Below are positions 35,301 to 48,425 of a DNA stretch of 64,000 nt, in pieces. Each line of letters starts with the position of its first letter. Within the stretch, counting starts at the first letter, position 1. The stretch covers positions 6,262,001-6,326,000 of the forward strand of contig CM060733.1 of NCBI GenBank assembly GCA_030704615.1, read 5' to 3'. Under the pieces are notes generated by a model. That model ran no database searches and had not been told where the DNA came from. It saw only the letters and a list, made by a program, of their open reading frames with translations. This DNA is from Takakia lepidozioides. Taxonomy: Eukaryota; Streptophyta; Takakiopsida; Takakiales; Takakiaceae. The position numbers and the translations under genes are program-made.

Positions 35301-38300
35301 TAATGACCTTCTTTGTTTCCAAGATTGGCGGTAGCAGATTGGTTTGATTTCATGTGCATTGGTCTGCCTTCCGTTTCACAGGCAAGGCTTGCGAGCAAAG
35401 AGGATGACGAAGAGGGGGAGAAGATGTGGCAGTGTTTGGTTCACCAAACAGAGCTCACAGCACAAATTTGTACCATTATGCGTGATGTTAAAAATGTAAG
35501 GGGCGGAACTCAAAAGAAAATTGAGAAGCTTCGGCAACTACTTTCTGGTCTTCTCAGTGAACTCACATATTTTGATGAGGTGAGTCACCTTTCATCTTCT
35601 CGTCCTCACAATGGTCTTAATGGCCTCCGCCTTGTAGTCTCTTGGTAGGTTATTATGCTCTCAATGCTACACAGAGCACAGTCAATACATACTTTGTACT
35701 GAAATATTGTGGTCCAGTATCCTGGTACGTGGGTAGTTACTGGTTGTACTCACCCCTACTTATTGTAGTTTAATTGCTGATAATGGCAAGGTTGAGGTGT
35801 AGTTTCAATGTTCCGCAGGATGTGTCCCACCTTCAGGTTTTTTTTCCTTGTGGGTGGACAGCCTATACCTCTGCCTCTGGACCCTCACACAATGATCACC
35901 GGTATCATTCCCTCTGAGTCCTCAATCTTCAAGAGCGCCCTGCATCCCCTGCGCCTGACATTTCGCACGGAAGGTGGTGGGAAGTGCAAAATCATATTCA
36001 AGAAAGGAGATGATCTGCGGCAAGACCAGCTGGTTTGTGGCCTCTCCTATCAGTTTGGTTAGTTTGTTTCCTAGGGATTTACAAACTGGAATTACATATA
36101 TGTATGTTCCTTCTGCCCTAGCATATAGTCAGGGTAGGGGCAAAAATCCAGGGGTTTAAGAACAATCTTATCTGAATATATGAGGAGGTTTAGCACGAAC
36201 ACATTTACATACATCCTTCTGGTACAGTGACATGAATGTGGATGGGTATCAATATGGGTGTATGCAGGTCATTCAAATGGTATCACTGATGGATAGGTTG
36301 CTCAAACTTGAGAATCTGGATCTACAACTCACACCGTACCGCGTCCTGGCCACTGCACAAGATGAGGGCATGGTGGAGTTTGTCCCATCCACATCACTTG
36401 CTCAAGTAATTTCTAATTTCTAATATCATTTGAATGTTTTTATCACCATCGTGAAATTAAGCTGTGTTACTGGGGCTTGTCAAGTTTCTGAAACCTGAAT
36501 GTGGACGACTGAACTAGTGCTGGAACTGCAGGTATTGGCAGAGTATAAGACGATTGTGAGCTATTTTCAGCAGTTCCATCCTGATGAAGATGGGCCTTTC
36601 GGCATAACTGCTGCCTGCCTAGATACATTTGTAAAGAGTTGTGCAGGCTACTGTGTTATTATGTACATCCTGGGAATTGGAGACAGGTATGTGATCCTTC
36701 ATTATGCTCTGTTTGTCTTTATTTGCTCATTTGAAGGGAATGGTGAAATTGTGGCTTTCCTTGGATCTGACTTCAGTTTAATTTGTATCACATTGATGCT
36801 ATATTCTGAAGATCATATGTAGAGAAAATATGCACAACCGCCTGCAGTTGCTAAGGTAGGTCCATGCTGTCCTAGATGCTCGTATTACTCCCTCTGCTTC
36901 TCTGTGCACCCTTTCTTGTTGGGTCTATCAGTGAAGTGGTCTTGTGGTATGCCATTATGAAATTATATTTTCTCGCATTGTAACATATCTTGGTGTTCAT
37001 CTTATGTACTGTATGTGTGGTCCCGGGGTCACATTAGAGATGGTATTTAAGTAGGTTATTTTTCTGGGTACTAAGAAGAGTTTCTCATGTGCTTTGACAC
37101 CAATATGGATGACCTATGTATCAGTTCATTACCATATGTATATTGAGGACCTCTATCCGAGAGTGTGTAAATGTATATCTGATGCACAGATATAAGTGGT
37201 CTCCCCATTTCAGTGGATTATATGTGAGGCCAAGAAGCATTTCACTGTAGCTGTCAGCAGTGTTGATGGTTCTTGTGAATGTGTTGCAGGCATTTAGATA
37301 ATCTGCTTCTTACAGAGGATGGCAGACTCTTCCACATAGATTTTGGCTTCATATTGGGGCGTGATCCCAAGCCCTTCCCACCGCCCATGAAATTGTGTAA
37401 GGAGATGGTGGAGGCCATGGGTGGTGCTGAAAGGTATTACATGTTTGTGACTTGCCTGGTTTGTCATCCAAACTAGCGCAGGGTTGTTGTCATAATGCTA
37501 TTGCGAACCCTTCTGACAGGGCAGATCTGCCTCCTTGACCAGGCTATCCTTCTGTTCCACTTGCTCTACCACCTTAGGTTGGTGACTGCATTCATCCGTC
37601 ACTGCTTTTTGTCAGGTACTTTGATCTAAGCCTGTGGGTTTTGCTGGTTGGTTGCATACGAGCAGTCCACACTACAATAAATTCAAATCCTACTGCTGTG
37701 AGGCCTACAACATACTGAGGAAATCCAGCAACCTCATATTGAATCTCTTCCATCTGATGGCTGGTGCCAACATACCAGACATCGCATCCGATCCTGAGAA
37801 AGGAATTCTGAAGGTACTTGGACGTGCTACCTCCTTTTAAGTACAAATCCAATGATTATGGCTCTATTTTGACCTCCTTTCCCGTTGAACTGCTGTCAGC
37901 AGTGTGAAGACAGCATTTACATGGTGGGAGTGCTAGGATAAATATCATGCATGCTTCTTTGGATGATCAACATTCGAACACAGGACCAGAAGGTTGTTGA
38001 TGAGAAATGTGGGAATGCTGGAATCAATATCAGGGTTTTTGTTGCATTGTCAGTGTCTTATGTTGAATCAGCATCCAGACCTGGAACTAGATTGTTGCTA
38101 ATCAATCCACAGCACAAATGCCTGATGTGTCCTATGCAACTGAACGATGCCGTGAGAGAAAGCCCTCTGTTGGATTCAAGTCAAGGTACATAGTATGTAC
38201 GGTATTTGCAGGCCTGATGTCAAATGCTTTCCAGAACTCTCACCAACTTGTTCGGGGGTATTTGATATGCTGCAGCTGCAAGAAAAGTTTCGCTTGGACT

Positions 38301-38413
38301 TGGATGATGAGGAAGCAGTGCAGTTTTTCCAGTCTCTGATAACTGATAGTGTGAGTGCGCTCTTTCCCCAAATGGTGGAGACAATTCATCGCTGGGCTCA
38401 ATACTGGCGCTAG
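29350..38413 (+). CDS. VPS34: Class III phosphatidylinositol 3-kinase VPS34
   Basis: Makes PI3P on endosomal and autophagic membranes, working with VPS15 and Beclin/ATG6. Exons: 29350-29455, 30532-30628, 31272-31368, 31883-32041, 32575-32784, 32986-33164, 33669-33816, 34008-34103, 34324-34459, 34833-34954, 35382-35579, 35862-36032, 36268-36405, 36532-36686, 37290-37433, 37666-37813 and 38276-38413. Every phase closes, giving 813 aa, the normal plant length. The C2 domain spans about 20-180 ([31 protein letters not shown]); the helical domain about 290-520 ([38 protein letters not shown]); the kinase domain about 540-813 with [11 protein letters not shown], catalytic [23 protein letters not shown] and C-terminal RWAQYWR. 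Intron 2 starts with GC, not GT (gag before gcaagt). A decayed exon 1 copy lies downstream. Confidence 0.98.
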
Positions 38414-38824
38414 TATACGAAAGCTTACATGGATTGCCTGCTGTGCCTGTAAGGCATTGTAAATGTGTGCTATTCAGAATCACGTATGATACGATATATC
38501 ACATTTTGTCACACTTTGTAGGTTTTTGCACATGTTGGGTGTGGTAAAAGATTAGTAGTGATCTTTGGGTATGTGTTGAAGTGACAGAGAGAAAGTGTAC
38601 AGTACCTGCTCCTGTCTTGTGGTAGAGGAAAATATCTCTTTCCTGTTGAATCACATACTTCAAATGTCCGTTGGCCACCCCAGCCTCACTTCCTGCTACA
38701 AGGTGAGAGGGCGCCATGGGTTCTGCAACCTAACCACGGAAGCTGTCATTGCTCACTGCCACTAGAAGCCCACATTCAAAATCACAGCAGAGCCATAGCT
38801 AAGTCACAGCAGCATTATTAATCT

Positions 38825-39104
38825 CTGGAGGTAGAGGTGAATGTAAATTAAGTTTAGGTTCTTGTTATGTAACATCAACTTGCCAGGCACATTCCGTGTT
38901 CTCTTGATGGAGACCTGCCCTCCACTCCTACTTCAGGTTTGTTACACCGTCTCATTCTCTGTTCTCCAAGGATGGGATGCATGGATCAATTTTTACTTCA
39001 TGTCCACCGTTCTCAGAGACGTTTGAATTAGGATACCAATTGGTATGGCGGAACAGAGTGGAAAAACTCCAGTGTACACCTATCTGGTTCCACATCCGTG
39101 GGCT
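38825..39104 (+). pseudogene. Duplicated fragment of VPS34 exon 1 and intron 1
   Basis: This segment matches 29340-29654 in order: tttaggttctt, acttgccag-cacattccgtgtt, ttgatggagacctgccctcc, ttcaggtttgt, tgttctccaaggatg, cgtttgaattaggataccaa and ctccagtgtac. The initiating ATG is gtg, three bases are lost within the FFLSC codons, and a five-base deletion breaks the frame. The intron start is included, so it is a DNA-level copy, not a retrocopy. It lies about 410 bases beyond the VPS34 stop and cannot encode the N-terminus. Confidence 0.9.
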
Positions 39105-39849
39105 GGAAGACTTTTGTATTGAACTTGCCTAGCTAGACAACCACATGCAGAGTCAGTACAGGGTTATCTCCAGAGATTCAGGTGCAGAGCTCACCGTGTT
39201 TTCATACCGAGGTGAGCTTGTCGATCTGCCTCAGCCAACACAGAAGCAGGCAGTTATTGACCTCTTTTGCAGGCGTTTAATTGTGGCCTGTACAAACTCT
39301 ACTGCCAATGGTCACACACCGATAACTACACTAACAAGATTCTTGCAGTTGCATGAATAGTCTACCAAAATTCACATTCTCTAAGAGAGCAAACAGTAGG
39401 CAAGTTCAATACAAAAATCGGAAGCTACAAAGGCCAGTATTCAAGTGGACGCTATGGTGCTCCAGCACTTGGCATGCATAGAAGTAGTGGGTGTTGTTAC
39501 ACAAGACAAGTGATGCAAGAGAAGTGTATCCCCTGCCATAGCTGGTACTGCCCCCTGCTGCAAGCACCACAAATCCATTGCATTGCAGGTACAATAGCTT
39601 AGTAGTTTAAAGTGCTCTCAATGCATTGACCTTGGCAGTCACCATTCTGTCGTTTGACATGTTTCCCCCTTTACAACATTTGGCCAGAGCCATCAAGTGC
39701 CTCCTTCAATGCACCCTCAGGTAGACCTCTGAATGTCATTTAGAAGAATAAATTGCCCCGGAGAGAAATGACCATGACCTAAGGGCTTCCAATGCCTACC
39801 ATCAACGGCCACATAAAAAGTATGGATACATGCCCTCCCTCGCCAGTAC
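39105..39849. other. Region between VPS34 and GCP4 3' ends
   Basis: The two genes converge here, so their 3' UTRs lie on either side. A 71-codon frame at 39145-39360 has no recognised homology. Nothing else is seen. Confidence 0.4.
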
Positions 39850-42800
39850 TCAGAGTACATTAACAGAACCACTTCGAGGGCGTGCCATGTTCAGAGCCCC
39901 TCTTGCAGTAGCCTGTTTGAAAACACATCACTCAGCATGTGAGGTTAGTGATGACACTAACAATGGCTGGCTGGGTAACCACGGCACAAACTGAAAAACT
40001 TCCAAAGCTGTATAAATAAGCACTAGATGACTGAAACGGTATATTCTTTGGCTTCAAGACAGACAAACCAGTTCCTGTATCCCCCTGACAATTGCGTTCC
40101 CTGTAGCCCTCCCACTGCATACTGTGAGAAGTAACATAGAAAAGCATACAAGAGCAGGGGTGGGGAGGGGGCATCTTACCTCAAAGAAAGAATTGTAGTT
40201 TAATCGAAGAAGAAATTGCCGTAGGAAAGGTGCACGTTGACTCCCAGCAAGTTTGCTACTCCGTAGTATGGTGTAAAGTGAATTGGACTTTTTGTTGAAT
40301 TCCTGTGGACAACCAACCAACTTCTGGGTGAAGGTGTAATGGACCAGCTGAAAAACAAATCTTCTGTATAGTGTCCATTTTAGTCCAGATGGCGTAGTCC
40401 TAAAATTGTCCTAGTGTGACACAAATGAAGCTTCCCTCAACCCAGGACACACGCCACATCCAACTTGGGTCATCGACAACAATCCAGCATTGGAGGTTTG
40501 TTATGCATTGGAAAGGTCCACTTCCTGCAATGCCATCAAGTATACAGAGCGCTAACCTCCATGATGTGATCCAGCTCAGCAAGGTTGGGAGTACCATCTT
40601 CCTGCTCAATCACACGGCATAGCTGCAGGCATAGGTTTATAATACTGTCCAATATTCGTGAAACTGATCCAATATCCAAAAATGACTGGGCAATTAAGGC
40701 TGCCAGATACCTGCACATGCCCACAGGGCCTAGTGAATGCACTACATCCTGCCAGTTTCCTGTCCCATTCATAGTGATAAGTATTATGCCTTCTCATGAT
40801 AAGGCAATGAGCTAAGTGTTTATGCTTGATTTGAACGAGTTTGACAACATTGGCCTATGGGGCAAACTATAAGCACATAGTGAATCCCCCCTTCCTTACC
40901 TAAAAACAGACTTGAGTGTCAAAATCAGTGCAAACAGTAACAATGTCACCTGCATTACTAGACAGAACTGAGCTACAGCGGTCTATAAATGGATAACCGA
41001 CCATCCATCAAGCATGCCAGGAGGGAAGGAAGAGAGGGAGAGAGACAGGGAAAGAAAAGAGGGACGTAAGGCTGTTCACATACTCTTGGTGGAATCGGGC
41101 AAGCTCAGTGAAGTCCTTGGATGCTTGGACACGTTCTTGCAAATGGTTCCATTGTGACTCAATCACATCTACCTGCCAGCCTTGATGTATGAGCAATCTG
41201 TTCTTTAACAAAGACAACATGCAACCTCTCCTCTTGAACAGGAGGGCTTTACATCTGACGATATCACGTTTACATGTTCTCACTGCATACAACCCCACTT
41301 TGTTGCTGCTTAGCATTCAGTGGTGCACAGGCCCACACAAGTCTTCATATTGCAATGAGCATGTGCCAAATTCAAACTCAATTAGTTCATTAACAGGTCA
41401 TAATGGGTACAAAGAGCAAAAATATGTTTTGCCTGAATACAAAACTGTTTGTTGGTGATGAGGTAGATTATACACTCCTGAACATACCAATTAATACACT
41501 CAAGAGATCCAGAGCCCTATCCCACCTGAGACTCATGGAGTTCCTGTACATAAGGACAACAGCCAATACTTGCCTGAATGTAGAACTGCAGATTAGTGAT
41601 GAGATACGTCATGTGCTGGCGGACACGCCACATTGGCATACGCTGCTGCCTACTATCTCTACGCTGCTGGGCTGAGTCAGCACGGTCTTGCTGCATGGCC
41701 TCTGCCCATGACTTTTCCAGCTCCAATTGTATGCGCTTCAGACGCAGCAGGTATTGAAACACCTTGCTGTACCTGCCTTCCATCCATTTCTCACTTAACA
41801 ATCTTGGCGTGCTGGACACAGGTCTTGCATATAGGCACATACTACACCATAGGGAGGTCAATCACAACCAGTAACTCATAAGATGTTTGCTATGGCCTTG
41901 TGGGCATAGAGGGAATGCCCAGCTTGGGCAGAACAACAGTTAATAGACACTACCTTTGTGAGGGGCTAACTCCAGTAATGGGACCTACCTTGATGTAAGC
42001 AATTCGATCGGCTTTCCAGATTTCCTCTAGAAAGCCCTTCACACAAACACCAATCTGCTGTGTGTGATCTGCCAAGCAGGTAGACCCCAAAAGAGCCAGG
42101 GATCTCGAGATTTGAAAGTTGGTGAACAGAGGTGCAGGGACTATGTTCTTGATGGTCGTGAAGAGTATCCATCTCAGGTGAGAATACCCCGGACCTTGTA
42201 TCAGAAAATGGCCTTCAGGCCGCATGCACGTAGGACATTGACACTCTCCCTTTCGACATGTAAATTTTGTTCAAAGGTAGACTCCCCGCCCCGAGTTTAA
42301 ATTTCAGTCTAGTGTGAGGGTAGGTAGGCTCTGTGCGTGAGAGAGAGAGCGAGAGAAAGAGAGAAATAGAGTATGGTCTGCGGTTTTGCCCCATACTCTT
42401 CACAAACTGTAGATGGAACAGAAGGGTTTCTTGGGCTTAGGTGAGGTATATTGTGAAGGGGTTTTCTCATGTGGTCTGCGTCTGCCCTATGCTCTTGAAA
42501 GTTTACAAAAACAGGAAAAGGAAATACAACGTGCAGATCTGAATCCACAAGACAAGGGTAAATCTATACTTGGCCAGCACATCTCGGGTGAAAAGGAGTT
42601 GCAGGGGCCAGTCGATGCTGTACTCAAGGGCCAAACCATCCCAGCCATCATAGGGCGAAACATCACCAAAGACTGAACCATCCGTTATGGATCTGGGACG
42701 TTTTGCATCAGATTCACTGCTGCCTGCTGCAGCAGCACTATTCAGAAAAGGCATCCTGCATCCAGGGACCCTCTCAGAAACGAGCAGGCTTGAGAAATCA

Positions 42801-45800
42801 GATATGCTCAATAAAACAAGCACTCAGAAAGTAGCATGGTAAACAAGATGTACCTCAGGGACACTCTGGAGAAGTACTTATCTTCATCACCAATCGTTTT
42901 GGTTGCAGCCTACACAGGCCCCAGAAATTCATTGCAATTAACATCAGCTATCTACTCCTATGGAAACTAGGCGCTTGTACATGTGAGTGTATCTTATTGG
43001 CAAAAGACTAATGCCAGTAGAAAACCTCATCACTAACCGCCGCACTCGATGGTGGCAAAGCCAGGTGTACAATACCTGCTGGAATGGGACTTTAAGATCA
43101 GCCTCAGCAGTTGTAGGGCGTGGGGGAATTCGCATCAAACTACGGCTCTCTTCCAGGAAACACTGCAACCCAAATCATCCAACTTTGGTGAGCATTTGCA
43201 TAGTTGACTGCTAAACTGGAAACCATTCAGAGGACAAACACCTGTATGTTTCAGGTTACTTGTCAACTGTATTTGGATTGCATGCACAGCACAATATCAC
43301 TCAGAGGAAGCCATAAAGCTGAAATGGAAGAAATAGATGTCATGCAGGTTGAATGACAATATCTAGCTTCATGTGCCTGCCCTCCTTTCCAGACATAGAA
43401 GCTTGTGACATCCAAAACATAATTATCTCATTAGCTTTCCCACCCTACCAAGGATTGCGAGCTTTGCTACTCAAGAGCCTCCTAAGGGCAAGATATAAGC
43501 ATGCAAACTGCAGGAAGACTTGCCTGGAAGAAGTCCCCTTTAGCCAGAAGGAAGTAGTCTTTTAGAGCCTTCAAGTGACCGATTAAGTCTGCGTGCACCA
43601 CCACCAACTGCAGTATGTCCAATTCTAAATACTTGATTCAGATACCAATAGCACCAAAAGAATGAGAATGAGGAGAGACTTCAGAGAAGGCAAAAGGAAA
43701 CAGCTTTCAGTTTAGCAATTAGAGAACCTACCTGCCAAAGATGTGTAGCTGCAATTGCCCGGATAGAGTCCACAGCTTGCTCAAACGACATCTTATGGAA
43801 ATCTGGAGCCTTCTGCAGCAACATCGTCAGCAGTTGTTGAAGTTAATGGAAGAAGTGCTGAGCTAAAACAACCACTTAAATACTCCACCAACTAGTGGAA
43901 CTAGCCAAACCCACATCTGTTCATGTAACCTTAAATCCTGGCAACACTCCACAAAACTGATGAAATGCAATCACATGACGTACTCATGACCCAATTGTGT
44001 ACGGCCTGGTCTCCAAAGACAGATGCTCAAGTCTTCAAACAGTAGTCTCAGTTTCAAATGAAAGGTATGGACACCCTCTGGAGGCTTTTGTCAGAAATGA
44101 AACTATCTTCTAGAATAAGTTTAGATAGTTTAGTTCACCTTGAGATCTCGAAGCATGGAAGCAATGGTGTCAGCTTGTGCTGGAGGAAGAAGCTCTGGGC
44201 CATGATAACCCCCACTTGGTAGTACTGAATCCTTTGCAACAGAGGGTGGTCCATTTTGTCGACTAAAAGTCTTGGATACGGTACGGTGAGATGCTGGGGC
44301 CTGGCTCTTGAAGGACAGGCTGGGATTCCTTAAAACTCGGAGAGCCTTGCCCACAAACAAAATGGACTCTGCTACCTGCAGTGTGATGTACTCTGGCAGC
44401 ATCTCCTGCACCACACGCTTCAGACAATCACTTAGGTAATAAACAAGCTTCTAGAGAGCCTCCGCAATGACAGAGTCCAGTATGTACAGCCAAAGGAAGG
44501 TAGCGCACGAAGCATGGAGGCACCCAAGAGGCATCAGCATACACCAGGGCTCAAAGAGATGAGGCATTGAAGTTGGAGTGCCCATGCCGTAAAGTCAGCA
44601 CTTTCCTACATCCTGCAGTCAGTCTTTCTTTCCTCTTCCAGTGTAGCAACCTCATTGGTCTTCAACCTTTCTCCAACCAAACCAAAGACAATAGCCTTAT
44701 AGGGTGCCATGTGCTCAAAACCTGACCCTGTATCACTGTTCCAAACAGGGGGACTGGCCCTCTTGTATTCTTCTGGGTTTCAAGCAAGCCAACACTAGAC
44801 AGCTTGGAAGCATTTAGCACTCTGATTCATATGAGGAAATATAACAATAACCTTGCAACTTCTTCCTTCAAAATAGACATAAGGAGACCTGCAAAATCAG
44901 AGAGGAGGGAGGAACAAACCAGGCACACACAGAAGCCAGAATGCCAATCTGCAAGCCGCGCCTCTTCTGTTGCCTGCTCTGCATCACCTGAGCCTTCTGC
45001 AAGTTGTTGTCTGTTCCATGCCCACACTCATTCTCTGTCTCACATATCTAAGCTACAGTCTAGCCTCCATATTACCCAGGGGTAATATTCAGCTAGCATA
45101 GAGCAGCTTACCACTTTAACAAATATGCAAAAGATGCGTACTGACCTTAACATTTACACAAGTAACATATATAGATACAAATTAGTGGAAAACTAACATT
45201 GACACAAGTAAACTCGCAAAATCATATTCAGCAAGCAATAGGAAAAACATAGAAATATCTTTTAAGCTAATCTGCTGCACCTAATGAAGCATACATGAAT
45301 TAAACAAGAGGAGAAGTACTAGCATAAAATTAAACGTGATTCACTGCCTAGGTTCCACATCCACATGGGTTACAACAATAACCAGAAAATAAGAATAGAG
45401 AGGTGTCTACTAATCTTGATCTTCAGGACATCCATCTCTCATCATGATAGATTCTGATCACTCATCACTTCACAAGGCCTTTGCTCCAAAAATGCATTCC
45501 CTAAACTATTTCTAAATACAGTGCATGGTTTGGTATTTATGAACATATATAGAAGACAAATTAGTTAAGGAGGACGTAGACTTTTTGTGAAAACAAAACA
45601 TGTAAACACTTGGTTATTCGGAAGGAGATAAAAATTTCAAGATAGATTAAAATCTGATGGTATAGCTATTATGGAGGCTGGACTGTATTGCAAGGTAGCT
45701 TTTAACTGCTCCTCTACAAGCACTAAAACTGATAGGAGTTCAAACAGACTGACGTGATACCTGCTGATGAAAAACTCATGATGCGGGTCTTGCAACAATC

Positions 45801-47780
45801 CATATACCATCCATGTTGCAAGTTGCCGGTACATCACTTGATGGCCATGCCATAACAGCCTACATTCATCCAGCTGATCATATATTAGAAATCGAACTGG
45901 AATATGATGCCCTTTGAGTGATGGCAAGTGAATTGCAACCAAAAGACGCACATACAAACCGTTGCATACAAGCTTGCAGCTCTGGAACACCACAATGACA
46001 TTTCGCGTGCAATAGATTTAACAAGCGCCCCCCACGCAGCTCCTCCCGCTCCACCTCTCGGATTAGCGCATGCAATGGTGGCAGCAACAGTTCAAACTGC
46101 AACCACGTCAGATGATAATTCAATTAGTAACACAACACCAAAGTTCATGTGTGCCCCAAGCACCTGCATTTTACTACATTACTACAAAGGATAGGGGAGA
46201 ATACTTGAGCATGTTGTAGATCAGGGAAGATCTCAAAACATACTTTGGAATCTGCTGGAAGCGGCACTAAGATCGTATGAATAAGTATCAGGTTCTCGAA
46301 ATCTACACATTCCGAGGAAAAATGAATGAAATCTTATACTTCTAGAAGAAAATGGCCCGCAGCATGTGCTAAAATGAAATTGCCTTAATTGTAGACATGT
46401 AGATGGCCACCATAACCACGGGGTCATTTACAGTATTGCGACCATCAGAAAGTACAGCAAATACGCATACATGGAGTGGTACAATGGAGACGCTAGTATT
46501 TATTGCAAGGCAGGTGAAGTGACTACTACCTCCACAGACCATGCCTGCCGCAGTCCATTCAGTAGAGGCAAACCTGTGTTTCTGCTATTATTGAACCATA
46601 CAAAGCTTTGCCAGTTGCATCCCTGGGTCTGGAAAATAATGTGATGAGCTTTGGTAGAGCAACCTGATAGAGGCCTTGAGTGACAGAAGCCAGCACAGGC
46701 ACTGGGTCAGACATTAGCGCTTGCTCCACCTGTAGGACCGCAGATCTGTACACAGCGAGCACTTCCGCAATCCCATTTGCTAAGGCTCTGCGGTACACAC
46801 TTGGCTGCTCCACACTAGTTCCATCTGTCACAACCCCTGCTTGGGAATGACAAGAGTTGATCCAGCTCAAATTTCGCGAGCGCATACAGAAACGATCAAG
46901 CTCTCGATAGTAAAACCCAAGGCGAAGGAGGTGGTCCAAGACCTCCCTGCAGAACATAAGACCCAGTCTTACAAACTGTCTGTTACAAGACATCGGCCAT
47001 AATTCACTAAAAACTCTTAAAATTGGAGGCTCAATTGAAAATTTCTATTATTCTCTCAACTAACCTGAGAGTAAGAAATAACAAAGGCTTTGCCAACCAG
47101 AATATTTCAACTTTGGAACAGCTATTTTCTCAACTATAGCACACAGTAGACATAGTAAAGAGAAGGTAGAACATCAAGGGTGAAAGCGATTCCACGAGCA
47201 AAACAAAACGTTGCCTACAAACTTGGAAAAAAGGATGATAAATAGGTCCTGCAAATTGCATAAATTGCCCTTGATGACCTACTGGGGACAAATTAGTCAC
47301 CCTGATGGTACCCTCATCACCCATACATATACATCACTCTATTCTCCCAAACCATTGCCCTTCGCTTCAGAGATGTTCACTGACACTCAACGACCTTCTC
47401 TGCAGAATGAGATTCCAAGTCATCCCTCTCGTCTCTGCTTGCACAATATTGAATCTGTAGCTCCTTGAGCATAATGCAGGAATTGAGAGTCACAAGCATC
47501 CAATTACAGAAGCAGATAAACAACGGAGCTTCACGTTAGGTTTCAAACAGAGTAGCAACGAGGAGACGAACCTCTCAGAATGCTGAAGAAAAGAGAGGTC
47601 AGGGGCAAGCCGGAATGTGCACTCATCCTGCAACTGCTTCCCCTCTACCTCATCCTCCTCTTCTCTCCCAGCTCCCAGCGGGCCAGGGGATGCCAGACCA
47701 AGAGCCGCCGCTTGCTCTTTCACATCCATGAACACATCCCCGGTGCATCCCACCAGGGCTAGCAGCAACTCGTGCAGCAT
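39850..47780 (-). CDS. GCP4: Gamma-tubulin complex component 4
   Basis: A subunit of the gamma-tubulin ring complex that nucleates microtubules. Minus-strand exons: 47572-47780, 46664-46946, 45960-46096, 45761-45859, 44927-45010, 44139-44430, 43732-43812, 43524-43607, 43076-43162, 42854-42909, 42570-42755, 41574-41772, 41084-41172, 40557-40710, 40180-40302 and 39850-39912. All phases close, giving 741 aa, the usual size. Motifs: MLHELLLALVG, RLGFYYRELDRF, SRNLSWI, RGGRLLNLLHAKCHCGVPELQ, LWHGHQVMYRQLATWMVYGLL, QEMLPEYI, GDFFQ, CFLEESRSLMR, DGWDGLALEYSIDWPLQLLF, VFQYLLRLKRIQLELEKSWA, DVIESQWNHLQ, QSFLDIGSVSRILDSI, LAGSQRAPFLRQFLLRLN and ATARGALN. MLHELL at 47780 is the family start; an in-frame ATG at 47810 is an alternative. 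The introns after 43524 and after 41574 use GC donors. The intron 41773-42569 holds a LINE fragment. Confidence 0.97.
41878..42300 (-). mobile_element. 3' fragment of the same LINE family in a GCP4 intron
   Basis: Minus-strand reading gives KGECQCPTCMRPEGHF, IQGPGYSHLR and PAPLFTNFQISRSLALLG, then a non-coding tail. This parallels [19 protein letters not shown] and [10 protein letters not shown] of the larger element at 21490-24170. The tails share ttccagat-tcctctagaaa, gctgtgtgt and a cataagatg, ccttgtgg-cat end. It is severely 5'-truncated, as is typical for LINE insertions. It sits in the intron between the GCP4 exons ending at 42570 and starting at 41772. Confidence 0.85.
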
Positions 47781-48425
47781 TTTCCTTGCACGGCCTACAC
47801 TAGACTGCACACCAGACCATCAGGTTTTCGCCACCATCGCTACTGCCCTAATCCTCTCCACCTCCTCACCACCTCCGATTGCCTCCAAGCAAAAGCTGCG
47901 AGACACCATCGCAGCTGCCAACACCTTCGCTCTCGTTTCACCATCCCTGGAAAACACCAGGAATCGCTTCCTCGCTCTTCTTTCTACGTACTTACTACTT
48001 ACACGTCGGGGCAGGTCATCGGTTCAAATTCGCACAGCCCGCCAATTTTCTTTAAATTTTCTACTTTTTATTCTTTTTATTGTTTTGTTTTGTTTTTGCA
48101 GAACAGGGGACAGTGGCCCTGGAAACTTGAGTCCAAACATCGTCCTTTTTTGTTTGAGGAGAGGATTTATTATTGAAAATAAGAGGAACTTCCGGAGCTA
48201 CATTGGGCCACGGTGTTTTTTGAGCAAAAATCTGCCGTGGAGAATGGGGTGGATTGATTCTAGCCACAATAAATGGAAATAATATTGCCCAATCTTATTT
48301 TATTGCATTAGTTATTCTTTATTTTATACATTTTATGATTCCTCTCTTCGTTATTTTATTCTTAAATTTTCATTTGTCTATAATGGTAGTCAATATTTTT
48401 ATTGGCCCTGCCTTCTCAAGGCAGA
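47781..48425. other. GCP4 upstream region
   Basis: This should contain the GCP4 leader and promoter. Overlapping forward frames at 47617-48282 are largely the mirror of GCP4 exon 1 and have no recognised domain. A ggttcaaattcg word at 48015 resembles a pol III B box, but no tRNA fold accompanies it. Confidence 0.4.

Noticed and set aside
40054-40174. Alternative last exon of GCP4 right after 40180
   Set aside because: Frames there do not resemble the family C-terminus, whereas the exon at 39850-39912 gives the conserved ATARGALN end in phase.
47617-48282. 221-codon forward frame opposite GCP4 exon 1
   Set aside because: Its first part is the antisense of a securely identified exon, and the rest is low-complexity sequence.
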